DNA of 48,001 nt from Laspinema palackyanum D2a (lineage in GTDB: Bacteria > Cyanobacteriota > Cyanobacteriia > Cyanobacteriales > Laspinemataceae): assembly GCA_025370845.1 (NCBI GenBank), contig JAMXFF010000044.1, positions 15,658-63,658 on the forward strand. The letters are read 5' to 3'. Below, one piece after another: positions 1 to 13,426 of the stretch. The notes beneath the pieces are model-generated. The model saw nothing but the letters and a program-made list of their open reading frames with translations, did no database searches and was not told the origin of the DNA. The position numbers were made by a program, and so were the translations under genes. How positions within the stretch are numbered: position 1 is the stretch's first letter; each line of letters opens with the position of its first letter.

Positions 1-6222
<6,222 letters not shown>

Positions 6223-6783
6223 ATGGGAACCACCCTGGCCCGGATAGAGGCGTACCTTGACGCCTGGAACTGGAACTATATAGTTGATCGGGCGAATTCG
6301 CGAATTATTACAGCGGTTCGTTCAGAAGTTATCAATCCCTTGCAGATTGTGATCGAGTTAAAAGAACAAGGTAGATTTTGCCGGATTTATGTGCCGCGTC
6401 TCCTCCAGTTTCATCGGCATCCCTATCGGGAGTTGCTGTTGAGTACCCTGCTCTCCCTATCCTGGGAAACGAAAATGCTCCGCTGGGAATACGATTCTCT
6501 GGGAGGAGAAGTTCGTGCTGGCATTGAATTACTCCTGGAAGATGCGGAACTCGAATCAGCACAGTTTTACCGATGCATCAGTAGTTTAGTTCAACTGATT
6601 CAAGATGCCTTGCCGCGACTCAACTCGGTAATGGAGACAGGAGTTGACCCAGTGCAATGTCAACGGGGAGAGCAAGTCTTGCTGATGCTCCAAGAAAAAA
6701 TGCCCAGGGGATTTTTGGATGAATTAGATCAGGCGCTCGCTACCCATCACTCCCGTTCAAAAATCAAACAATCGATGGGTTAA
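6223..6783 (+). CDS. YbjN / type III secretion chaperone-like domain protein
   Basis: The protein has 186 residues. Its layout (LARIEAYLDAWNWNY near the start, then alternating beta strands such as VIELKEQGRFCRIYVPRLLQ, then two amphipathic helices) fits the YbjN or T3S-chaperone-like fold common in cyanobacteria. AGGA lies 9 nt before the ATG. In this fold family, proteins bind partner polypeptides rather than catalyse reactions. It is the first gene of a co-directional series; the next gene starts 82 nt after its stop. That position suggests an accessory or chaperone role for the sigma-like protein or the secreted products of the cluster, which is inference. The family call rests on the overall pattern, not on a diagnostic motif. 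Confidence 0.7.
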   Translation: MGTTLARIEAYLDAWNWNYIVDRANSRIITAVRSEVINPLQIVIELKEQGRFCRIYVPRLLQFHRHPYRELLLSTLLSLSWETKMLRWEYDSLGGEVRAGIELLLEDAELESAQFYRCISSLVQLIQDALPRLNSVMETGVDPVQCQRGEQVLLMLQEKMPRGFLDELDQALATHHSRSKIKQSMG

Positions 6784-6865
6784 CTTCGGTGGGTTAACTC
6801 CTCTATTTCTATATCGCTTACTTGTGCATTACACTGTTCGTCAGGGTCTCTACTCAAATTAATTT

Positions 6866-9007
6866 ATGAGCTCAGGGAAAATCAAGACGATGCCTATTCT
6901 ACCTCATGTCCGCTGCCGCACTTCTCTCGACGAGAAACTAACCACTAGCCTGGAAATTGGCTTTTACCATAACAAATATCAGCCCCACTGGGGAGTCAAA
7001 ACTGACGCTCATCGTTCTCTTGAATACATCAAAAAAACCGATGATTCTATCCAAAACCTCTATAAAGCCGAGGGTGAACCGGAAGATTGGAATAAATTTG
7101 TTATTCATTTAGCTCAACTCTGGCAAGCAGAGCAATTAGCTGGGGTTTATCCGGGACAGCCGAGGCAAAGGGCAAAGGGTTGGAGCAAAAAACATGAACT
7201 CTACCCCCTACTCTGTGCTTATCTCAATGAACCCGCTTACCGAGCCGTTGAAAAAACATCTAAAAGTTGGAAGCGGTTGAAAAATTATACCTGGGAACAC
7301 TGGTTTTTTCAAATTCAAGATATTATTAACAACCCCCAGGAAATTATTAGAATTGTTGAAAATTTTCTCCGTGCTGCCCAGGAAAGCCAGGGGAAAGTTT
7401 CAATGGAATTCTATTTTAAACGGGCTTTTGAGTACAAAATTTTAGAGAAACTGGAACAGTTTGGTATTTCCCGAGCCTCAGATTGGAGGCTGCTCTGTAT
7501 GGCTAACGAAAGCGAGTTAAGACAATCTTTACAAAAACAAGGCACTTCGGATCTAGTGATGGAAAGATATATTTTTGCCTGGGATTATTTTAAATCGGTT
7601 TATAAAGATAACCGAGTGAATCATCCCGGGCGCAAAAAAGGCGATCGATGGCCGAATCCTCACCGGGAAGATTTTGCCGAAGTTTCGCGGTACTATAATC
7701 AAGAAAAAGAATTAACTGGAGTCCCTTTAGCAGTATTTCAAGATACCACCAGAAGCCCAGAACAGATCGCCCAGTGGATGCAGGAATCAGTCCAAGCCTT
7801 GCGAGACAGTGCGCTGCTTGATGAAGTCAATATTAACAATCCCGATGTATTAGATCACCGCCGTCTTCAAAAGTCAGTTGTTTCGCCGACTTCTTCCTCA
7901 AATCCCTCAGATTTATTGGGAAATGTTCAGGAGATTTTGGCTAAAAACCTGGAGCAACTCAATTCCATGTTTGCGCAGGCAATCGCTCAGGGAGAAAAAC
8001 CCGATTATATCGTCAAACTTTTACCCTTGCGCTATGGTCTGGGACTGAGCCAACAAGATGTAGGGCAAATTTTTGGGGTTCATCAAAGCCAAATTTCCCG
8101 CCGCGAGTCCGACTATATCGAGACTCTCCTTTCCTTATTCTGCCAGTGGTTAGCCGATAAAAAAGGCGTCAGTTTAGAACGAATCAATCAGGATTTAGAG
8201 CAGTGGTTATCGGGAGGATATTCTCATCCGAAATTTTCAACTCAAATTCAGGAACTTCTGATGGAAACTCTAGCTAAATCGCTATCTAAGCCCGAACGTA
8301 CTCTGTTAGAAAAACACTATCAGAAGCAGAAGACTATTTCTCAACTTGCCTCGGAACATAAGCTTAAAAATTGGGAAGTAGAGCAGGCCCTAGACCTGGC
8401 AAAACATCCCTTGCGAAGAGTGCTGTGTCTTGCATTGTGGGTGGAAACCTCTACTGAAAAACTTATCAGGCAATCTTATCAAGATTCCATTCACTCCCCT
8501 AACCTACTTTCTGATAAAATATTAGAAGGGGTTGCCACTTTAACCGAACAACAGCAAAAAATCCTCCGATATGTCTATGGCACCCAATTATCTCAGGAAG
8601 AGGTCACTCAAAAGTTAAACTGTACTCCAAATGATCTGACCCGTCAGCTTACGGTATCCCTGAAAGAATTGCAGATAATTTTGCACCTCAAGCTCACGGA
8701 ATTGGTCACCACTACGGTCAAAACTTGGTTAAAATCTCATTGTCAAACCCAAGTTCTTCCCCGATTCTCCAGCCGGTATTGCGAGGAGTATCAACTTTTG
8801 GCCCTGTATTATCAACAACGTTTGAAACCTCGAAAAATCGCCAGTCGCCTGAGTGTTGGCTATCAGGTTACCGTTGAGGAGGTGGTCAACCAACTCTCTC
8901 AAGCGGAAGGACTATTTTTAGAGGCTATCCAGTATTGGTGCCAACACCAGTTAGCAGTCTCCCTTACCCAGGGGGATTTAGAGAAAGTTCTGAAAAAATG
9001 GTTTTAA
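6866..9007 (+). CDS. Long divergent sigma-70-family protein (cyanobacterial type)
   Basis: The protein has 713 residues. The N-terminal 300 residues match the layout of cyanobacterial divergent sigma-70 proteins (helical ELYPLLCAYLNEPAYRAVEKT region, then SLQKQG, then FAWDYFKSVYK, a linker and AEVSRYYN). A region-4-like helix-turn-helix is clear near residues 390-420 (LGLSQQDVGQIFGVHQSQISRRE). Further HTH-like segments follow (about 490-520 TISQLASEHKLKNWEVEQAL, about 570-600 LSQEEVTQKLNCTPNDL, about 650-680). The role inferred is promoter recognition or RNA-polymerase association, but a canonical region 2 is not obvious and activity as a true sigma is unproven. No strong Shine-Dalgarno precedes the chosen ATG; an ATG at 6890 is an alternative. 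The stop is 25 nt before the DUF1822 gene. It is much longer than the 212-residue sigma-like protein at 42042-42680, which occupies the same operon position. Confidence 0.75.
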   Translation: MSSGKIKTMPILPHVRCRTSLDEKLTTSLEIGFYHNKYQPHWGVKTDAHRSLEYIKKTDDSIQNLYKAEGEPEDWNKFVIHLAQLWQAEQLAGVYPGQPRQRAKGWSKKHELYPLLCAYLNEPAYRAVEKTSKSWKRLKNYTWEHWFFQIQDIINNPQEIIRIVENFLRAAQESQGKVSMEFYFKRAFEYKILEKLEQFGISRASDWRLLCMANESELRQSLQKQGTSDLVMERYIFAWDYFKSVYKDNRVNHPGRKKGDRWPNPHREDFAEVSRYYNQEKELTGVPLAVFQDTTRSPEQIAQWMQESVQALRDSALLDEVNINNPDVLDHRRLQKSVVSPTSSSNPSDLLGNVQEILAKNLEQLNSMFAQAIAQGEKPDYIVKLLPLRYGLGLSQQDVGQIFGVHQSQISRRESDYIETLLSLFCQWLADKKGVSLERINQDLEQWLSGGYSHPKFSTQIQELLMETLAKSLSKPERTLLEKHYQKQKTISQLASEHKLKNWEVEQALDLAKHPLRRVLCLALWVETSTEKLIRQSYQDSIHSPNLLSDKILEGVATLTEQQQKILRYVYGTQLSQEEVTQKLNCTPNDLTRQLTVSLKELQIILHLKLTELVTTTVKTWLKSHCQTQVLPRFSSRYCEEYQLLALYYQQRLKPRKIASRLSVGYQVTVEEVVNQLSQAEGLFLEAIQYWCQHQLAVSLTQGDLEKVLKKWF

Positions 9008-9032
9008 TCTTTTCAAATAAGGAGAAACTGAA

Positions 9033-10244
9033 ATGAATGCCAATGTGACCCATCCTATTCCCCCGATTGCTCCCGATGAACTGTATGTTAATTTATCGGT
9101 GGAAATGCAGGCTCAAGCATGGCAAAAGTCTCGATGCCATTCTAACCCCCTTGCTCGAAATCAAGCTTATCTCGGACACTTATGCTTGCAGGGGTTTATG
9201 AGTTGGGTTTCGGAACGATTTGATGGGAACTCTCAGTTCGTGGAACCCTATGTCAACCACTTAGAAAGTCTCTGGGAATTTATAGAGGGAGTTCCGATTG
9301 CCTTGGGAAAGAATCGACTGGTGTTGATTCCCAGTCAAACCTTGAATCCGGATGATTTAATCGTGCCTCGGGAGTGGATGGATATTCCTGAATTGCGGGC
9401 AGATTATTATCTGTCAATTCAAGTCAACTTGGATGAAGAAGAAGAAAACTGCTGGATTTGTGTGCGAGGGTTTGTGACGGATGTAGAGTTGGAAAACCGG
9501 GCAACCTACACCCGTAGTAGTCGCCTTTATGCTTTATCACCAGAGGATTGGCATCAAGATTTAACTCTCCTCTGGGAAACCCTGGGGATTCATCAAGCTA
9601 AACCCGTTTCTCCGTTGCCCGTGATGTCCTATACTACGGTCAAAGATGCAGTGAGCGGGTTGTCCCCAGCAGCATTGCGATCGCCACGACTGCGACTGCA
9701 ACTTCCCTTTGCCCAATGGGGGGGAATCATGGCAAACGAAACCTGGCGCAAGGAACTGTATCAGCAGCGAGTCAAACCTCCTGCTTTAACCCAATGGTTC
9801 CAGACACAAGGGAGTGCGATCGCCACGGAACTCATTGCGATCGGTTGGCAACTTTATCACGAAGTTTTTGGTGGGTCCCAATTAGCGGGAACATTCCGAC
9901 GTGCCCCTGTAGAACCGACAGCGATCGTGAGTCGGGTAAAACAATTGGAGTTAGGTGAGGAGGCGATCGCCCTGGTGATTGATTTAATGGAGGATACGGA
10001 AGGCAACTTGTGGATTTTACCCCAACTGCGGCCCTTTAATCCCGGAGATCGGACCGAATGCTTATCACCCAATTTAAAACTCGCCTTATTAGACGACGAG
10101 GGCACCACTCAAGTTGAAGTGCAATCAGAAACCACAACCAATATTCTCCAATTCCCCCAACCCTTTTGTAGTTCACCTGGGACCAAGTTTGTTCTCAGTA
10201 TCACTCTAGACCACCAAACAATTCTCGAATACTTTACCATTTAA
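9033..10244 (+). CDS. DUF1822 family protein
   Basis: The protein has 403 residues and no signal peptide or membrane segment. The central VPREWMDIPELRADYYLSIQVN stretch, followed by an acidic turn and CWICVRGFVTD, is shared with the broken homologue at 44922-46105. The C-terminal beta-rich part (IALVIDLMEDTEGNLWILPQ) has a counterpart in the 302-residue homologue at 41110-42018. AAGGAG lies 8 nt before the ATG. DUF1822 has no known function. Because it sits between a sigma-like gene and a CHAT protease gene in two operons here, a role as adaptor, anti-sigma factor or protease substrate is a reasonable inference only. Confidence 0.85.
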   Translation: MNANVTHPIPPIAPDELYVNLSVEMQAQAWQKSRCHSNPLARNQAYLGHLCLQGFMSWVSERFDGNSQFVEPYVNHLESLWEFIEGVPIALGKNRLVLIPSQTLNPDDLIVPREWMDIPELRADYYLSIQVNLDEEEENCWICVRGFVTDVELENRATYTRSSRLYALSPEDWHQDLTLLWETLGIHQAKPVSPLPVMSYTTVKDAVSGLSPAALRSPRLRLQLPFAQWGGIMANETWRKELYQQRVKPPALTQWFQTQGSAIATELIAIGWQLYHEVFGGSQLAGTFRRAPVEPTAIVSRVKQLELGEEAIALVIDLMEDTEGNLWILPQLRPFNPGDRTECLSPNLKLALLDDEGTTQVEVQSETTTNILQFPQPFCSSPGTKFVLSITLDHQTILEYFTI

Positions 10245-10283
10245 GCATTCAACCGTTGAGGAAACATTAAGAGGAATAGAAGG

Positions 10284-12608
10284 ATGGCAAAATTAGTCAA
10301 ACTGTCATTAGAGGGAGACCTAACCTCGGGCTATGAAGTCGAGTTAATCCAAATTTCCGAAGAAGAACGGGATGGCAAAGTCATCATCGAAGGGATCGGG
10401 GGAAAACTCCCCCCAGCCGCTGAGATTTACGAATGTTATCAAACCTGGCAACAAAACTATGAACAACTCGACCGGATTTATCGAGGGGGAGAATTTAGAT
10501 TTTTAGGAGTAGAGACGAATTCTAATGTTTCTTTAGCCAAATGTCAACAACTATCACAAACCCTGGAACAGAAAATTAACGACTGGCTAGATGCTCCAGG
10601 ATTTAGGGCGATCGCCGATAACATACTCACTTACTTAAACCCCGAAGAAGACATAAGATTTTTAATTAAAACCAGCGATTATAAACTCTGGCAAATTCCT
10701 TGGTCTGCGTGGATATTTTTTGAAACCCATCCCAATGCCGAAGTCGTCTTTAGCTCCTTCGATGCCAAATATGGAGAAAAACCGATTAAAGTCACCCCCA
10801 GAAAAAACGTCAAAATTTTATCCGTTTTTGGCAGCGATGATAATATTAATACCAAACCGGATCGGGAACAAATTGAACGCTTAAAATCTGTCGGCGCTGA
10901 ACCCACTTTGATTGTCAAACCCAGCGTGGATCATCTCAGAAATTTATTATGGGATAAATCCTGGGATATTTTCTTTTTTGCTGGACATGGAGACCGAGAT
11001 AAAAATTCCCAAAAAGGTAAAATTTATCTCAACTCTACTGAGTCTTTAACTCCCTCGGAGTTTAAAAATACTTTGAAAAGCGCTATTGTTGACCGCAATT
11101 TAAAAATAGTCCTTTTAAATTCCTGCTTAGGACTGGAATTTGCATACGAACTGGTGGTAGAATTCAAAATACCCGTCGTCATCGCCATGCGCGAACAAAT
11201 TCCTGACGATGCCGCTCAGAAATTTTTAGAATATTATCTGCTTGAATATGCAGATAATAACCGTCCTTTGTATGTTGCAGTTCGCCGTGCTAAAGAGCGG
11301 ATTGCCGAAGAGTTTCAAAATAAATATCCTGGACTCAACTGGCTGCCAGTTGTCTGTCAAAATCCAGCCCATATTCCCCTAAAGTGGGGGGATTTATATA
11401 ATAAAATTTCATTGAAGCAAGCCACTGTAACCAGTTTAGTTTGTACCTTTATTGTCGTCTTAGCCAGGATTTTAGGGTTGTTTCAATCATCGGAGTTAGC
11501 TGCCTACGACTTTTTTCTGCGTTCGAGACCGGCAGAAGCACCAGATGAACGCATTTTACTGATCACGATAGATGATGATGATATAGACTACCAATACGAA
11601 GAGAAAAATTTTACGAATCGATTTTCTTTAGCTGAAGAAGCATTTAATCAAATTAACCAAAAAATTATACCTTATCAGCCCATAATAGTTGGACTTGATA
11701 TTTATCAAGAGCAGTCATTTACAAACAATGAATTATCCGAGACCATAGAAACCCTAATCAAGCAAAAACGAATGATCGGGGTGTGTAGAATTGGGGATTC
11801 TCAAGAGGTTCCCTCTCTTAGGATTAATGAGACATTTGCCCAGCCTCAAAGTATTGGGTTTACCGATGTGCCATTTGACCCTGACAATTTAATTCGTCGG
11901 CAATTATTTGGCGCTCCATCAACTGATAAATGCCCAACCAGTTTTTCTTTAAATCTCCGGGTTGCTTTACGATATTTAGAAATTGTTTTAAATCAAAGTT
12001 CGGTTATGAAAACTTTATCGGATGGACAAAGAGAAATTCAGGGTATTTTCTTTAGAAAATTAGAATTTAATGCGGGGGGCTATCAATTGCCGAGCAATCG
12101 GGTTAATGGATATCAAGTTTTATTAAATTATCGAAATGCTGACTTTAATAAAATTTCTCTTCGAGATTTGCTTGAAGGAGTTTATGATTTAGAGTTGCCC
12201 AATTTAATTCATAATCGTATTATTTTAATTGGAGCAACGGAGTTGGATAGTCATGGAACTCCTTTTAGAAATAACTTGAACAAGAACATGGCTGGAGTGG
12301 AGATTCAAGCTCATCAAATCAGTCAAATTATAAGTGCAGTTTTAGATGGAAGACCACTTTTTTGGTGGTGGTCGGAGTGGCAAGAAATTGTTTGGATTGG
12401 CTCTTGGTCTTTAATCGGAGGGTTATTAGTCTGGAAAGTGCGATCGCCACTAAGTTTAGGATTATCTAGCATCACTGCCATCTACATTTTAGGCGGAGTC
12501 TGCTGGGTTTTATTTCTCCAAGGAGGGTGGATTCCTCTGATTCCTTCGGCTTTTGCTTTAATCTTAACAACTGGAACATTGGTATTCTACAGAAACTACC
12601 CAATCTGA
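10284..12608 (+). CDS. CHAT protease fused to a membrane-anchored CHASE2 sensor domain
   Basis: The protein has 774 residues. An N-terminal module (MAKLVKLSLEGDL to GGKLPPAAEIY) is shared with the CHAT protein at 39258-41081. The CHAT caspase-like domain carries His235 (FFAGHGD) and Cys281 (LNSCLGLEF), the expected dyad. A membrane segment follows near 388-408, then an extracytoplasmic CHASE2 domain (about 410-690, YDFFLRSRPAEAPDERILLITIDD), then two or three hydrophobic segments at 695-774. The topology places the protease in the cytoplasm and the sensor outside, so an external signal could control proteolysis (inference from known CHASE2 topology). It lies 39 nt after DUF1822 and 30 nt before the DUF928 gene. 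The start has a purine-rich AGGAATAGAAGG directly upstream. Confidence 0.88.
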   Translation: MAKLVKLSLEGDLTSGYEVELIQISEEERDGKVIIEGIGGKLPPAAEIYECYQTWQQNYEQLDRIYRGGEFRFLGVETNSNVSLAKCQQLSQTLEQKINDWLDAPGFRAIADNILTYLNPEEDIRFLIKTSDYKLWQIPWSAWIFFETHPNAEVVFSSFDAKYGEKPIKVTPRKNVKILSVFGSDDNINTKPDREQIERLKSVGAEPTLIVKPSVDHLRNLLWDKSWDIFFFAGHGDRDKNSQKGKIYLNSTESLTPSEFKNTLKSAIVDRNLKIVLLNSCLGLEFAYELVVEFKIPVVIAMREQIPDDAAQKFLEYYLLEYADNNRPLYVAVRRAKERIAEEFQNKYPGLNWLPVVCQNPAHIPLKWGDLYNKISLKQATVTSLVCTFIVVLARILGLFQSSELAAYDFFLRSRPAEAPDERILLITIDDDDIDYQYEEKNFTNRFSLAEEAFNQINQKIIPYQPIIVGLDIYQEQSFTNNELSETIETLIKQKRMIGVCRIGDSQEVPSLRINETFAQPQSIGFTDVPFDPDNLIRRQLFGAPSTDKCPTSFSLNLRVALRYLEIVLNQSSVMKTLSDGQREIQGIFFRKLEFNAGGYQLPSNRVNGYQVLLNYRNADFNKISLRDLLEGVYDLELPNLIHNRIILIGATELDSHGTPFRNNLNKNMAGVEIQAHQISQIISAVLDGRPLFWWWSEWQEIVWIGSWSLIGGLLVWKVRSPLSLGLSSITAIYILGGVCWVLFLQGGWIPLIPSAFALILTTGTLVFYRNYPI

Positions 12609-12638
12609 TTTTATTTTAACCTAAATAGGTGAAACATT

Positions 12639-13361
12639 ATGAAAACTAAATCACTCTTATTTCACAAAACAATCGGTTTCAGTCTAATTCCTGCTTTAAT
12701 TCTGCTTCTCAGTCTACCGATGAATGTTTTATCCAATCAAAAGGGTGAGCAGCAAAACTTTGAGGATGAAGAGCCAATCAGTGATGTTGTAGATGCAGGA
12801 AGTCGTGGAATCTGTAGGGTTGAGTCTAGTGAAAACCTTAGACTAACCGCATTAGCTCCGTCCGTACAAATAGGAGAAACGCTAAAAAGTCAACCTAGTT
12901 TCTGGTTTTATTCTCCTTATAGTTTAGAGCATCAAATTACAGCAAGGTTTAATATGCTTAAAGAAGACGATAAAAATTTTATTGACCCGATTGAGATAGC
13001 TTTACCTAAAACTCCTGGTTTTTTTAAAGTATCTATTCCCCAAAAATATATACTGGATAAAAATCTTGACTACAATTGGTATTTATCCGTGATATGTAAT
13101 CCTCAAGATGAAAGTCAAAATATTGTCCTTCAAGGATGGATTCACCGGATTCAAGAAAATGACTTGTTAGACGATGACTACTTACTTTGGTACGATCAGG
13201 TAGATTCCCTCGCCGTCGAGCGATGCGAGGATAATACCAACGAAGACTTAAAACAAAAATGGGAAACTCTTTTATATTCCGTTGCCGATCAACTAGACGA
13301 AAATCGCCGGAATTATTGGAATAATGTAATAGATCAACCGATGAACTGTCCGGGTATTTAA
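12639..13361 (+). CDS. DUF928 family exported protein
   Basis: The protein has 240 residues. It begins with a Sec-type signal (lysines, then IGFSLIPALILLLSLPMNVLS, cleavage near residue 32). The mature part contains the DUF928 pattern ENLRLTALAPSVQIGETLKSQPSFWFYSPY and later YNWYLSVICNPQDESQNIVLQGWI, with a paired-cysteine arrangement. DUF928 is a cyanobacterial family of unknown function often found next to CHASE2-CHAT and two-partner secretion genes. AGGTG lies 8 nt before the ATG. It is the last gene of the plus-strand operon and is followed by a bidirectional hairpin. An extracytoplasmic role is likely. Confidence 0.85.
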   Translation: MKTKSLLFHKTIGFSLIPALILLLSLPMNVLSNQKGEQQNFEDEEPISDVVDAGSRGICRVESSENLRLTALAPSVQIGETLKSQPSFWFYSPYSLEHQITARFNMLKEDDKNFIDPIEIALPKTPGFFKVSIPQKYILDKNLDYNWYLSVICNPQDESQNIVLQGWIHRIQENDLLDDDYLLWYDQVDSLAVERCEDNTNEDLKQKWETLLYSVADQLDENRRNYWNNVIDQPMNCPGI

Positions 13362-13368
13362 ATTGATT

Positions 13369-13405
13369 ATCCACCTATCTTGATATTCGATAGGTGGATT
13401 TTATC
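13369..13405. terminator. Bidirectional hairpin terminator between convergent genes
   Basis: An 11-bp perfect stem (ATCCACCTATC at 13369-13379 with GATAGGTGGAT at 13389-13399) has a 9-nt loop and is followed by TTTTAT on the plus strand. It lies between the ends of the DUF928 gene and the TPR-CHAT gene, where both transcription units need to stop. Confidence 0.75.
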
Positions 13406-13426
13406 AAAGTTGAAAAATAAAAAAGA

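Noticed and set aside
6866-12608. A type III-E CRISPR (Csx29/Csx30/RpoE) locus
   Set aside because: There is no effector nuclease gene, no array and no Csx30-like protein; only the CHAT plus sigma-like theme is shared, so it is kept as an analogy.
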